Source of the DNA: Galbula dea
Lineage: Eukaryota; Chordata; Aves; Piciformes; Galbulidae
Direction of reading: 5' to 3'
NCBI GenBank assembly: GCA_013399015.1
Contig: VWZX01006417.1
Coordinates: 755,316 to 819,315, forward strand
DNA length: 64,000 nucleotides
Below, in pieces: positions 47,701 to 59,871 of this stretch. The notes beneath the pieces were generated by a model. That model had not been told where the DNA came from. It made no database searches and saw only the letters and a program-made list of their open reading frames with translations. Within the stretch, counting starts at the first letter, position 1. Every line of letters begins with the position of its first letter. The position numbers were made by a program, and so were the translations under genes.

Positions 47701-50700
47701 GACATGGGGAAATGGATGCAAGCTAGAGGAGGGGAGATTTGGATTGGATATTAGGAGGAAGTTCTTCACTGTTAGGGTGGGGAGACACTGGAACAGGTTG
47801 CCCAGAGAGGCTGTGGAAGCTCTATCCCTGGAAGCTTTTAGGGTCAAGCTGGCTGGGGCTGTGGGCAACCTGCTGTATTGGGAGGTGTCCCTGGCAGGCA
47901 GGGGCCTTGGAACTAGATGATCTTTGAGCTCCCTTCCACCTCTGACAATCCTATGAAGCCTCAACTCTCACAGCAGACTGCACCACCCATCTGCTTGCAA
48001 AGCCAAAACTCAAGCAATTAAGTGGTTTGGTCTTCAGCAAACTTGCATTTTATAGAGGCAGGAACAGAGAATCACCAATACCTCTCTGCAGTCCAAGTCC
48101 AGGTTCTGTCCTCCCACCTCCAGTTTGAGGACTTCCACTTGGTAATACCACTCCTCTTTGATGGGGGTGTACCAAATATCACCCTTGTACAGACTTGGTT
48201 CAATTCCACCCAGAACCTAAGGGCAAGAAGAAAGGAATTCACATGCTTTAAAACCCTGGATGTTTAGGGCTTTTTGGGGAAACAAATAAAGAATATTTAA
48301 TTGTGATATACAGGGTGTATATATAATATATATATAAAAACATATATAATATAATCTAGCACCATTTGTAGAGATGTTACTGACAATTTGTCAATAATAA
48401 ACCAGTATGAAACATCTAGACATTAACCAGATTGTTCTTCAGCCCAACAGAATTCCCATTTTGGACCAAACTACCAGCATCTGCATCTATAAGCTCATGC
48501 CAATTCTTTTATGAAAGCTCCACTGTTTACAATCCAAACTACCTTCAGTGGTTTAACCTGGGCAATGTATCCACATGGGACAGAATATTCCACTTGGACA
48601 TCATCAGTTCACTTCCTCAGCTCAGAAACAGCTTTAATACTGCTCAGGAACTTCTTCTGAGACACATCCAAACCAGAAGATGACCCCATCATATCATTGC
48701 TATCACTATTAGCTTCCATCACAAGGGATGGTGAAGCTGACTGGGAGCATTAGACCATCAGCCTTTGAACTGGACTAACATAAGCAAGTTCTCTCTTAGG
48801 CTTCTTCTGTCTCAGGTGGGTTAATACTTACAACTAAATAACCATTTTTGGCCAGGCTTGTGCTGATAGGCTTATTTCAGGATAGTCTGAGAACAGTCAT
48901 TCTAGCTCCTGAGTCCAGATAACTAATGGCCATTTTTGGGTCCCACTAAAACTGATGGAAAGACTTTCCAGAGTAACCAATGGAAGATCTAGCCTTCAAA
49001 TTTGTTTCCCTTCAGTATGCAGGTCTTCCAAAAAAGGAAAAGACCTTTGACTCCTCTCCCCCTTTTCACATCATGTAAAACAAAACTGCTGCAGCATTTT
49101 TGCTGAGACTGAAGAAGCTTAGCAGATATTCTAAGGGACTACTTGGTTTGACAAAGGTAGAGAATCTACCCTGAGAGAACACCACAACATTGAGGTTTTA
49201 CAATTCAAATGATGAAGTTTACTCCAAGCTGAGAGACAAAGAGAGGAGACTGAAACCAGACAGCTGGAGTTTTGCCTAAATGCTCAACTCTTCCTTAAAA
49301 AAATAGATCCCTCTAGAAACCAGGTCATACATTGAAATCCTAAATTTGGAAGGAGTAGGAGAGCCATAGAAAAGAGGGAGAGAGAGATTAACAAAGCTCC
49401 ATCTGCCCTCTCAGATTGACAGATACCCACAAGACTACCTCCGTTGGTACCGCTTCCAGACACAGGCAATCCAGCACCACACATCTGCAAGGAGAAAACG
49501 TTGGGGATCTCTGCCTGCCTCACCAGAGAATCAAAGAAGGTCTCCACAGAACTTGAAGGCTTGAAGGTGTTGAAAAACAAAGCACAAAAAGAAAGGCAGA
49601 AGCATTCATTAAAAAAGTTTCTTTGCAGAAATGAGCAAATCATTCAAAGGAGAGCAGTCTTCAGGAGACAATTGGATTTCTGACAAGCAGCTGATGAAAA
49701 TTCTGGGCCTTAAAAACTCTACATCTGTCATTTCTCAGGTTCTGTTGTTTGGAAGAACAGTTTTACTCTTGACCACTGTCATGGAAACCTCTAAGGCACA
49801 AGAGGATTTTTCAGTTGCAGCTTTCAAACTCAAATCCTCATTTCAGTTTCAGGAAGAAACTCTAACTGTTGTTTTCTGTTTGGAAAAGACTTTGGCCTTT
49901 CCAAAAGCCTTAGAAGAGTCAACTCTCCCTAGCCCTTTGCCCCTTCCCACACTTAAAAGGCAGAATTTTCAAGTGAGGATTTTCAGGTTTTAAGCAGAGT
50001 TTAATTCTAATGACCTTTGAATTCAATGACCTTTATTTCCTCTCCTTTCTTTTAAGGAGCTTCAGATCCAAGCACATTTATTTCAGCTGTTTACTGGGCA
50101 ACAGGCTCTCTCCTCCCCTGCATGTCATGCTTTCCTCTGCAGCTATTAGAGCACTGATATTCCACTGCAATTCAGATTTCTCTGCAGCTTCATCTCATGA
50201 CAGACACAGACCCTGACTAGCTTGTGAGGTGCCAAGTGTTCTTACTCCACAAAACACAGAGCAGCCTCAGAAGCCAAAAACACTTCAGTCTTGGAAGGAA
50301 GGGAAAAAAAATACATGCCCTGAATACACTAGTTGCCCAAACCAGAGTCTGAGAAGCAGCTCTTCTGTGTCTCTTGAAGGTGTATCACAGCAAGTATGAC
50401 AGGAGTCACTACAGTGATCACACAACTCTGGACTAAAGCATTTTAATTCCAGAGTGGACAGGCACTAGCCAATCATTTGTTCTAAGGGGACAGGTCTCAG
50501 GTTGAGAATTTCTTAGGGTAGGTTGAAAGCTAGGACTCTAGAGCAGTCCAACCACATGTTCAGTTTCAGATTGGGAGGTTATGAATTTCAGACCAAGGTT
50601 ACAAATCTCAGACTATAAGGTAATACATTTTAGACCATACATTATTAATTAAAACCTCTACCTGAATTTCCTAGCTCCATTAGAACAGGATGTACCTGGG

Positions 50701-53700
50701 TCAATGTTCATCCCAACACTGTTGCTATTATTTGTTCTGAATTTAGGCATCTATGTCCTCTATCCCAATTTTTACTTGATGAATGGAGAATGTCTTAGAA
50801 GGAAGTGCCCAGGGCTTGGCCAAGTGAGTCCATCAGTTGATGGAGATCACCAGACCCCTAATACACACCCTCCACACACATACCAGAAGCCTTTCCTCCC
50901 ATGCTCTGGCACTACAAGCTTTTTCATTCCAGAGGAGCTAAAACCAGAGACTTCATCACCAGAAAAGCCAAAATCCTCATATGGGACTGTGATAGCATCA
51001 CAACCTAATTTATTCTTTCTGGAACAAACAGAAAGGATCCCTTAGGAAAGACTGGTTGCAAGGGAGGGGTCTAATGCTGACAGCTCATCTCCTGACATCA
51101 TCTTAATAGTTAGGTTTCTATTTATTGTGATTGTGAAAGACAACAGCTGGGGAAAGGGTGATTTACCTTGGCTAAGGCACCGTAGGCAAGACCCAGAATC
51201 CCATGCCATTTAACCCCTGGTAAAAAGAAATTCTCTGATTCAAGAATGGTAGCAATGTTGATGGTGTAGCTGCCATAGATTCCTTTTGGGATTGTAATGA
51301 CATCTGTCCCCAACACTCCAGTCCAGCTTCCTTGACTGTACTTAACTGTGACATCAATCCCTTGGGATTTGTAGGTACTTGACCTTTAAAAGGAAAAGAT
51401 ACACTTAGGCATGAGCTGTTCATTTACAATGCAAGGCAAAAGAACACAGACAACCTCAGTTTCTCCCAGAGAGGAAGAAAACAGTGAAGCCTGTAAAGTC
51501 AACCATATATACTCACAGAAAAAGGAGGGTGGGATTGTAACAGCAGTAAAAAGCAGAAATACTATGCATAAAAAATTGTCAGGGCCCTGTTTTTCTACTG
51601 AAGCCATCAGGGACTTAAATCTTCACCATTTGTGTATTTAAAAATACAATGATTTTATTTTTCATCTCAGGTATTATGCCTCTTAGTGTAATGGATCCCT
51701 GATTAAGTAAAATGATACTTGAAATGCAGAAGCCTACTCAAAAGTTCAGAGACAAACCAAAAAAGAATGGAGAATGAAAAGAGACACTTTGAATTTTGCC
51801 TAAATGCCTAACTTCTCCTTAAAAGACAGAAAACTTTTCATCTCCTGAAATTGCTCCACACACAATAGCAGCAATACTCTTTAACTGGAGATGGAACTTA
51901 CTGAGTGCTACTAGAAAATGGAAAGCTGCTGAATTCAAATCTCAGACTGAAATGACAAGCTAACTGAGGAGCTGCAGACTAATGTCTCATTAATATCATT
52001 CCAAATCCATTCTGGGTAAATTGGGATATTATTGTGAGTATCAGCAGTAAGACAGAAGTGTTCTAAGTCTGCAGCTTGGCTCTACCTATCAGGAAGCAAG
52101 CAGACTTGGATATCATTAATAGATGGTTCACTGACTTGGAGGAAGAAAGAAAGAAGTTCCTCCTAGAGCAGGGCAGCAAAGCAAAGGAGTAGTCAAGCAT
52201 GGCAAGCAAAGAAAGGAGAAGAATCCTCTTTGGAAGGCTTAACAAAAACATTACCAAAACCCCTTCATTTTAAAATCCTGCAGTAGAAATACAGTCACCA
52301 TCCTCCCCCTGCATCACCACTCAAGAGCTACATCATTTCTAGATCCCTTACAATTTCTTTTGGCCTCATTCCTCAGCTTCCCTTTCTGAAGGGACAGATG
52401 ACCATGCTTTGTTCATCTGAGCAGGCCTTTTTTTTTTTTGCTTGACAGCTTTTTTAGATGTAAATGAAGAATTATTTCAGTACTGTGTAAAACAATGCAA
52501 GTGCAAGTAACCTATCAAGTGCAGTTGGTGTTATCAACCCAGCTTTAATCTACCAACTGCTCTGCAGAAACAGCCACAGGTAGTGGTGGCTTCACAGCTC
52601 CCTCCAGCTCAGCTCACCAGAATGAAACTGGTGTGATTCTGCTTATGGTGGGAACAATTAGATGGCAACACAGCCAACTCCTGCCCATTCAAGCAGACAC
52701 TTCATCTGAAGGGACAATTTGGCCATAGGGAGCATGCAACTGATCCTCTTCCTACTAAGGGAGAAGTAAAGAGGCCAGGTTCTAACCCTGAGCAGTTCTT
52801 GATACTCCCAACACCTAACCCTTCAAGGGTCTTCTTGGAACATCCAAGACAGCAGAAATACATGAGAAAATAGGGCCCAGAAATTCTCTTCCAAAGATTG
52901 TGTTACTACCTGTATCAGGTTGTTTCTCCTCCTGTTTTAAACCACTGCTGCTCTACCTTTCAGTGTAATTCTGCATTTGCATGACACCTAGACAAAGGGA
53001 CATCTCTACTCAGGTCTTCAGAGCACCCCTGTGATTCTGGCAGCACATTTGATAGATCAAAAATAGAGTCTGATGCATTAGTGACCTAAGAGAAACTGGA
53101 GGGGGGCAGGAAAAGGGAGGGGAAAATACAACACAAGGTTGTTCACATCAAACAGTGCCTGGCTGTGCAACAGAGGAGGGAACATCTGAAATCAGAGAGA
53201 AAAGGGAGTGCTGGGAGAATAAAGCAAAGTGAATCTAGCAACAGCAGCAGCACACAGCTCTTTTTCCATCCTTTGCTATGGATTGAGCTGTGGATCAGGA
53301 GATAGAAAGACTCAGTTTGTTTTCCAGCATGGCTGGTGAACATTGATGTGGAAAGGCAGGACAAGTCAGTTCCTCACCCTCTATGCCTCAGCTTCCCCAC
53401 CTGCAGAAATGGGGCTGAGGATGCTCATCTCATGTGTAAAGCTGATTAAATGCCCTATTAAAGAGAAGGCCTTATTATGTCCTTCAAGGAGCAAAATTCC
53501 TCATGTAGGAAGGGATCACACAGAATCCTCGTGGCAGTAAATGAGACTTTGGTCTGCAAAACCACTTCCTGCTCCATCCTCTTGACTCTCATCAGCCCAT
53601 GTTTTTCCACCTCACTCATCTAAAGGAAGAAGACTTCTTTAGAGGTCAAAACTAGAGACTTCTTCTAATGCATGGGCTGAGTGCTTTAAAACAAACACAG

Positions 53701-56700
53701 GACACAAAACAGTTCCAAACAAGCTATTTTGGCTGTGGTGAATAATAAGGAATTCAAGTCTTCCAGCAGGACAAAGTGTATCTTAGCCAGAGGCAAGGAA
53801 AAAGGTCTCCCAGATAATGGTGCTGTAATGACAACCACTTCCTTCTCCCTCTCCTTCCTGGTTACTATCATTTCTCCAAAGCAGCCAAGAGAAACATGGT
53901 CCTCAAACCTTGAATGGGTCTCCAGCCTCAGCTAAGAAAACCAGCAATGGGTTGATTAACTCACTCCAAGTTACTCCTCATGACCACCACATAGCACACA
54001 ACAAAACAGAACCAAAATATTACTGCTCATGCCATGTTTCACTTGGAGGAACCTCAACCTGGCAACAGCAAATCCACAATGCAGAAAGCCCTGCTTAATA
54101 TCAACCTGACCAAACAGATGCAATTCCTTCTCAGATCCATGTTCATAGAATGGCCCAGGTTGGAAGGGACCTTAAAGATCATCTGGTTCCAACCCCCCTG
54201 CCATGGGCAAGGATGCCACCCACTAGACCAGGTTGCCCAGGGCCACATCCAGCCTGGGATGGGGCAGCCACAACCTCTCTCTTGCCACTCTGCAACAAAC
54301 CAGGACTTCAGATGTTCCTGCTTTTACCCACCCACTTCTTCCTAAGCACCAAATCAAAGTCCCCTCAGTCTTTGCCTCACTGGCAAAGAAGGAACAGACA
54401 ATGGCAATGAGCAAAACAGTCTGAAGCTTTGATCCCCTCTCAAGGGACAGATGCCACAAGAGAAGTGACTGTGGGCTGACAACTTTAAGACAAAACAAAC
54501 ATGAAAATCCAACAGAAATTCTTGACTTTTTAACCAAGAAGTCCCTGCTAATCTGCAGGGGGGTTTGGAACATGTTTGGAATGTACCCCAAACCACAAAC
54601 TCTGTATGCAACCAACCTCACAGGATCATACTACAAAGCAGCAGCTTTGCTTACTGGTATGTAACCTCTTGTATTACCTCAATTTATTGTCCATAATTTT
54701 CTTACCTCCCCTACCTCTTGGAGTGCTGACCTCTTGAGCAGTTTGCTCTTGAAACTTTAGATGCTGAGGCAGTAGCACTCACACTGAAATCAAACTGAAG
54801 CCTGCTGCTGAATACTGACAGCCCTGAGTATGTGACACTTTCACATCCTGCTACAGAGCCAGCACTGAGAATTCAGTTTCAAGTGAAAAAAATCCCTTTG
54901 TACATCTGTTTAAGTAGCTCTTTTATCATAAGTAGTGTACTCAACAAAAGCCACTTGTTGTTTTGAAGAAGATGAGAAACAAACGTTGTGATTTCATGCC
55001 AGATGAGGACAGATTAGGTTGTTTCCCAAATCCTTATACCTCATGCTGACCTACAGAGCAGGATCAGCACAGCAGACTTGGAACTTCTCACAGCAAAGTT
55101 TTGGCAGAGCCACTCCAAAGCTCAAGTTGTAAAGAGCTGATGATATCTTAATTCATTTTGTACAGAAAGCCCCAGATAATTAAACACTAGGATTATATTA
55201 TGAGACACACAGCATCATGGAACAAGTTGGATCTCATATTGCTCAAGGAGGGCTCTTCCTGACCAGCACAGCCTCTGGGTCTTTTGAAACAAAGATAATG
55301 CCTTTGCTAGACATCCTCCTCAACTTCACTCCAGAAAACAATCATCCATTTAATTTCAGATTTTGATCATTTAAATGAAATTAAAGTAAGAGCATGGCAA
55401 TCAGGAAATGAAGACCCATCACTCACTCTCTCCAACAGTGTTAATATTCTAATGAGCACACAGCTATAACTCAGTTCCTTTAACTGAAATTACTACCTTC
55501 TTTCCCCTCACCTTCACTTTGGAGTTTATGACTTCCATATGGAAGCACTTCATGACAATATAGGGAAAAACTGCAGCAATAATTAGCAGATGAGAGGAAA
55601 CCTCTACCTAATCTGCAAGTCTTCCACACAGTGTGGAAGAAAAGTGCCCATAGGTTGGTTGCCTCATTTACACATAGGTAAAGGTCCCTTTTGGGTAATT
55701 GTAGTGATGCAGCTGGTGTGATATCAAAGCTCATGTCTGCCATCTGTGCAAAATCAGGAAGGTAACCTGACTACTGGGAAAAGGCTATCAGAAGGCCAGG
55801 CTCAAAAAGAGATGAGCAGTAGGGTCTAAGGAGCTACAGGCCACTGGGCTTCACCTCAAGTCAGGAAAAGTCTCAGAGAACAACCTCCTGGAAGCTGTTC
55901 CCCAGCACATGAAGGACAGGAAGGTAATCATCCATCTCCTGGAGAAGATGAGGATGTGGGGCTGAACAAACAGACCACTGTGTGGGTTGAAGATGGGCCC
56001 AGAAGGCAGTGACCACTGGGTCAATATCAGGCTAGTGACAAGCATAGTGCTTCAGGGGTTGTGAGAAGAGGGAAAATTGCTCAACCTTTCCATCAAGAAC
56101 CTACCAAAAATGGACAGGCTGCATGCTCAGCAGACTTGCACAGGACACTACATTAAAGGAGCACTTGACAGGATGAATGTCAAGAGCCTGAATCCAGAGG
56201 AACCTTGGAAAACAGGAAGAATGAGCTAACAGAACCCTCCTGGCATTCAACAAGGAGAAGCACAAAGTTCTGTAGCTGAGAGGAAACAATTCCATGCAGC
56301 AGGACAGGTTGGGAAGCACTGAAAAGCACCCAGAAGGATTTGGTCTGATGGTGGCTCCAAGGCAGGATAAAAGTCAATGCTGTACTCGCCCTGTGCATGC
56401 AGCAAACTCCACAGCAGGCCATGCTTGGAGGGCCATGGGCAACAGATCCAAGGAAGACAAGAAAGCTGGGGAGGGACTTTTTAGGAGGTCAGACAGAGAT
56501 AGAACCAGGGGAAATGGATGCAAACTAGAGGAGGGGAGATTTAGATTGGATATTAGGAGGAAGTTCTTCACTGTGAGGGTGGGGAGACACTGGAACAGGT
56601 TGCCCAGAGAGGCTGTGGAAGCTCCATCCCTGGAAGCTTTGAAGGCCAGGCTGGCTGGGGCTGTGGGCAACCTGCTCTAGTAGGAGGTGTCCCTGGCAGG

Positions 56701-58783
56701 CAGGGGGGTTGGAACTAGATGATCTTGAAGGTCCCTTCCAACTCTGACCACTCTATGATTCTATGATGTTCTCACCTTCTGGTCAGCACTGTTGAGACCA
56801 CACCTGGAGCAGACTGTGAGAACTCAGTTCAACAGGGATATCTGGAGAAAAAGAAGAGGGACTGGCAGAGGGCTACCAGATAGGTCAGGGTCCACAAACA
56901 CAGGACTTGTGATGACAAGCTGAGAGGAGCTAGGCTTCAGTTTTGCAGCCAAGAGGCTAAGGGGAGATCTCAGGGCAGTCTACAACAACTTGAAGGACAA
57001 TTCCAGCCAAACTTTTCTCTGCAGTGCCAGGTAATAATGCAAGAAGCAGCACCCCCAAGTTACCTTTTGTCAGGTTCAGGTTGGACAATAGGAAATAACT
57101 CCCCCAGAGGAGAGTTTGGCACAACACTGAAACACACTGCCCTGAGAGACCATGAGTTCTCCATCCTTCAAGGTCTACATCACCTGCTGTGATGACAGCT
57201 CTGCTTCATTTGGGATAGGCACTAGGTGACCTACAGAGGTTTCTTGCAAAGAGCATTCTGGAAACATCTAACTGATTTCTGTGGGGTCAGGATCTCTCCC
57301 AGGTGCCATCTATTTAAATGTATTTAAAGCAATGCAAATGGAAGATCCATGGTGTAGCCAGGTTCAAACATGCTAATGGTTGCACATTACTCAGGGCTTC
57401 AGCAACCCAACCCAGAAAAGGCAACTGCAATGGCTCTGGATTGTAAGGACTTGAATCATTTTCACAAAGCATTCTTAACTCTTCAGGGCCTAAATTCCAA
57501 GGTTGCATTGTGAACTTGATAACAGAGTTCTCAAAACAGGAGAACTGTGCACTGAGAACACTGATAAGGCCCTAACCTTCAAGGGATTTCACAGACCTCA
57601 ACAAGCAACATCTGCCACTGCTGCTGTTTTTAAGGCTTTCTGGTTCTTAGGAGAGAGGCTTTGCCACTCCAGACAAAACATCATTTAGGGCAAAAGGCAG
57701 AAGAAATGCTGGTGCTTTGAATTCCTTGCAGTTGAGTATCCTCTAGCTGCTACCTAGGGAAGGGGATAGCTGGCATGTAGAACTCTGCAGAGGGGAAGAA
57801 ATGGCTTTCAAGTGGCAATTCTGGACTTCCCAGACCTGAATCCTATCAGAGTGAGATATCATTCTGGGATATCTCTGGTGATATCACTCTGAATGTGTGA
57901 CAGGAGGTTCTACTCTAGTAAGCAGCATGGAAACACCAACTTTCCCTCCATTACCAGTGCATCCTAGTGGAAAACAAAAAAAGTGCAAAATCCTGTGATA
58001 AAACAGATGAAGATCTATTGGTTCTCAAAGGGTTTTTATCCCTTCTGCTGTGTTTTAGAGAAGTTTGCTTGAAGTCATTGAAAGTAGAGAAAGGCAGGAA
58101 GGAAGGAAGGAAGGAAGGAGAGTGAGTCAGGCAGACAAAGCTGTGCTTGACTGGGATTAGTGTCAGCTCATGCTTAACAGAGTGAATTTAGTGCATAACA
58201 AGTATCAAAACCACCAAACAATATCTTCTAAACAACTAGATTCATCTGACCAGAGTAACTGATCCAGGCCCTTGGCCAAACCAGACTAACTATTTTGGTT
58301 TTGGATGAAAAGTCAAGCAACAGATACAATTGCAATTGATTTTTCTTTGGTTTTAAACAAAGGGAAAGTATATGGAAACTTTTAATTCCTCCCAAGACTA
58401 TTGGGAGAAGAAATTGGCTGAAACTGGTGTGATTTTACCCTTGAATCCTCTTCCCTTTTCTCCAGCTCTTATCAGTGCTCAGTTGTGCTGCCATCAGGGG
58501 AGACAACACACACTGTCAGGCAGGACTTTGCATCAGGCAAGGCTAAATATCTTCCCATTCAGGCAACAAACATTCCCACACCCATGGGATGTCACAGCAA
58601 GCCCAGGAACTGCCTTTTCATTCTATCCTGCATGGAGAAGCCAGAAGCCAAAAGACATCCTAACCCCATCATGGTGTGCAGAACAGGTACTTACAGCTCA
58701 GGATTGAAGTAGGAGGTGACATCAGGATCAGGCACACCTGCTACTGCAAAATTACTGCTCCCAGTGTCAACCAGAATATTTAG
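38488..58783 (-). CDS. BACE2: BACE2 beta-site APP-cleaving enzyme 2, exons 2-9 (5' end outside window)
   Basis: Type I membrane aspartyl protease (memapsin 1) of the Golgi, endosomes and cell surface; in mammals it cleaves APP within the amyloid-beta region and processes PMEL and TMEM27. Join = complement(38488..38741,42703..42871,43981..44130,46440..46541,48082..48216,49431..49559,51167..51383,58695..58783), 1245 nt, 414 residues plus stop. Both catalytic motifs are intact: DTGSSNFAVAG (exon 2) and DSGTTLLRLP (exon 6). Then come GGIEPSLYKGDIWYTPI, the cysteine pairs, a transmembrane helix (VLWIASYALMSLCGLILLVL...) and a short cytoplasmic tail ending VVNDESSLVRHRWK. All phases agree. Human BACE2 has 518 residues, so about 104 N-terminal ones (signal, prodomain) are missing to the right. 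BACE1 is excluded by the tail. Confidence 0.97.
39569..39680. promoter_or_regulatory. Cluster of RFX/X-box-like motifs in BACE2 intron 8
   Basis: GTTGCCCAGGGCAAC at 39665-39679 is a perfect inverted pair of RFX half-sites with a 3-base gap. GTAACCATGGCAAG at 39589-39602 matches GTNRCC-AT-RGYAAC at all but one base. A further GTTGCCCATGG half-site lies at 39570-39580. Motif match is seen; function is inferred. Confidence 0.45.
39915..40030 (-). mobile_element. CR1 LINE 3' fragment
   Basis: BACE2 intron 8. Antisense 3' end (cagaatcatgaaggttggaa) with the ccaccatgccactaaaccat landmark; truncated after accacagctagatg. Confidence 0.82.
40463..40480 (+). repeat. (TG)n microsatellite
   Basis: ttgtgtgtgtgtgtgtgg in BACE2 intron 8. 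Confidence 0.85.
41051..41285 (-). mobile_element. Old, diverged CR1-like fragment
   Basis: BACE2 intron 8. Retains the order aggaagggacccctggaagt, ccagccaggtcttgtaaaac, gaagaagaaattcctctgct. Far more diverged than its neighbours, so an older insertion. Confidence 0.5.
41598..41910 (-). mobile_element. CR1 LINE 3' fragment
   Basis: BACE2 intron 8. Same subfamily as the copies at 59.9 and 61.8 kb (accaccatgccactaaacca, ctaacaactcttgctgggaa, cctcccctggtgcagcttga). Confidence 0.88.
42703..42871 (-). CDS. BACE2: BACE2 exon 8
   Basis: LYIQPILSIGENLQCYRFG then ISSSTNALVIGATVMEGFYV and IFDRAQKRVGFAVSPCA. Acceptor cctttaatag, donor gcag|gtaaga; ends in phase 1. Confidence 0.97.
43981..44130 (-). 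CDS. BACE2: BACE2 exon 7
   Basis: IQEFSSGFWSGSQLACW then the ERPW segment and FPKLSIYLRDENSSRSFRIS to ILPQ. 50 codons in phase 0. Acceptor tttttcaatag; donor ccacag|gtctca, unusual after GT. Phase and homology fix this boundary. Confidence 0.93.
44290..44465 (-). mobile_element. CR1 LINE fragment
   Basis: BACE2 intron 6, 160 bases from exon 7. Marker ttggtgccatgagtgcatcc and ccaccactctctggctgaag; 3' tail missing. Confidence 0.8.
46440..46541 (-). CDS. BACE2: BACE2 exon 6, second catalytic Asp
   Basis: YNADKAIVDSGTTLLRLPQK then VFAAVVQAIAHTSL. DSGTT carries the C-lobe catalytic aspartate. 34 codons in phase 0. Acceptor cctgactag, donor cctg|gtaagc. Confidence 0.96.
47655..47957 (+). mobile_element. 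CR1 LINE 3' end, plus sense
   Basis: BACE2 intron 5, 125 bases from exon 5. Plus-sense copy: ggatattaggaggaagttct, acactggaacaggttgccca, to the 3' terminus ctagatgatctttgag...gacaatcctatgaag. Very similar to the inserted copy at 56.5 kb. Confidence 0.9.
48082..48216 (-). CDS. BACE2: BACE2 exon 5
   Basis: VLGGIEPSLYKGDIWYTPIK then EEWYYQVEVLKLEVGGQ and LDLDCRE. 45 codons in phase 0. Acceptor gcccttag, donor agag|gtattg (weak). Confidence 0.96.
48300..48357. repeat. (TA)n-rich tract
   Basis: gtatatataatatatatata followed by aaaacatatataatataatc; BACE2 intron 4, 85 bases from exon 5. Confidence 0.85.
49431..49559 (-). CDS. BACE2: BACE2 exon 4
   Basis: PSSSVETFFDSLVRQAEIPN then VFSLQMCGAGLPVSGSGTNG. 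43 codons in phase 0. Acceptor caccttcaag (poor polypyrimidine tract), donor tctt|gtgggt. Confidence 0.95.
51167..51383 (-). CDS. BACE2: BACE2 exon 3
   Basis: SSTYKSQGIDVTVKYSQGSW, the flap-side strands, then NIATILESENFFLPGVKWHG and ILGLAYGALAK. Acceptor ccttttaaag, donor caag|gtaaat; ends in phase 0. Confidence 0.96.
54144..54290 (-). mobile_element. CR1 LINE 3' fragment
   Basis: BACE2 intron 2. Classic chicken-like CR1 3' end (catagaatggcccaggttgg, atcatctggttccaaccccc, agaccaggttgcccagggcc). Confidence 0.88.
55790..57240 (+). mobile_element. Older CR1 with partial ORF2, interrupted by a younger CR1
   Basis: BACE2 intron 2. The left part (about 55790-56460) shows decayed reverse-transcriptase coding (aggagctacaggccactggg, acaacctcctggaagctgtt) and the later ORF2 part (cattcaacaaggagaagcac). 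The right part (about 56770-57240) continues with cacacctggagcagactgtg and the 3' region (aggttggacaataggaaata). Many stops and indels; not mobile. Confidence 0.7.
56465..56768 (+). mobile_element. Younger CR1 3' end inserted in an older CR1
   Basis: Plus-sense, nearly identical to the 47.7 kb copy: ggatattaggaggaagttct, acactggaacaggttgccca, ending in tagatgatcttgaaggtccc and the terminal attctatgat octamers. 5' truncated near the gggactttttaggaggtcag point. Confidence 0.88.
58096..58121 (+). repeat. (GGAA)n microsatellite
   Basis: Six near-perfect ggaa units in BACE2 intron 2. GGAA is the ETS core, but a simple slippage repeat is the plain reading. Confidence 0.85.
58695..58783 (-). CDS. 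BACE2: BACE2 exon 2, first catalytic Asp
   Basis: LNILVDTGSSNFAVAG then VPDPDVTSYFNPE. DTGSS carries the N-lobe catalytic aspartate. Acceptor ttttggcag, donor agct|gtaagt; phase 0 to 2. Exon 1 should end at ...GTPPQK, which is not found in the rest of the window. Confidence 0.96.
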
Positions 58784-59871
58784 CTGCCAAAAGAGAAGAA
58801 AAAGAGGTGGTTTTCATACCCAACTAAACAAACAAACCAAACAATCATTGAAGTTTCTTGTCTCAACTACCTTCAGCTTGAAATGGTGAAAGTTGCCCTG
58901 AAAAACAAAGACCAAGTGCCACTTTTGGGAAAGCTATGTTGTTGCTGCAGCCCCTTCAAAACAGCTGAACATCATGAAGTGCTTCCAAATAGTTATGCTC
59001 CTAGGAGAGGAAACCCCACCAAGCTCATATTCACCCAGCAGAAGAATTCATGACCATCTCAAATTGCTTTTTGGCCCAAGCTATGCGTTTTGGCCAGCTG
59101 GCTCATCCAGGGCACAAGCTGAATTGCATCCTGTTTAAAGCACTGTTTATCTTAGAGCTTTCTGAGGTTTCAAGGTAGGAGCTTGAGTGCAAGCTTGAGC
59201 AGAAACAAGTAGAAGCATGAAGTTGCCTTGTGACTTGGAGAAACATGGGAACATTGCCCACTTTGTCCTGAAGAGCAGCAACTTACCACAGCCTTCACTG
59301 CCTTTAAATAGGAGAATGCCAAACACAGAAACACTGTGACTGAAAGGTGTTTGGTGAATTGGGAGGTTGATTTAAGCCAAAAATTGCCTAACAAAACCAC
59401 CTGGACAAAATGAGATGTCTCCTTTCCCCACTGGGCTCAGGTCATCAGGCTGGATCACCACAGCTCCAGGGTGGCTTCTGCTAACACAAAGCAGAATGTA
59501 ACAGCATGGGAGGGAGCAGCTGGCTGCAGGAGCACATCCTGCAGGGAGACTTTGAAAGGACATTAAATGCAATGTCATGAAATGATCACTGAAGTCAGTC
59601 AGAGACTCTTCTGCTCCCAAAAGCAGTGGTGAGACTTTTGCCCCTCTCTTGGCTGGCTGCCTCCCAGGGCTTCTTGACATGAGCACTTGTAGCCATGGGG
59701 CTGTGAAGCAAAGTAGATCAGGTTCCTCATCTACAGTTACTAACAACAATAAAATAGCAACCACACACAGAATCCTTAAGGTTGGAGAACACTTCCTTTA
59801 CTTCCATCAAGCTATACTTGATATCACTGTGCATCCTCACACCTTCAAGTTACAAAAAGGTTAGCACAGAC

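Larger units (their letters stand above)
51384..58694 (-). other. BACE2: BACE2 intron 2
   Basis: 7.3 kb. Holds a CR1 3' end at 54.1 kb, the nested CR1 pair at 55.8-57.2 kb, a hairpin at 57.85 kb and the GGAA repeat. No further exon seen. Confidence 0.8.

Noticed and set aside
47437..47964. 175-codon minus-strand frame resembling frames at 9, 27, 31, 41, 56, 60 and 62 kb
   Set aside because: These share peptides because they are antisense translations of CR1 copies, not a gene family.
58096..58121. GGAA repeat as an ETS-driven enhancer
   Set aside because: Only about six units and no supporting motifs; a slippage microsatellite explains it.
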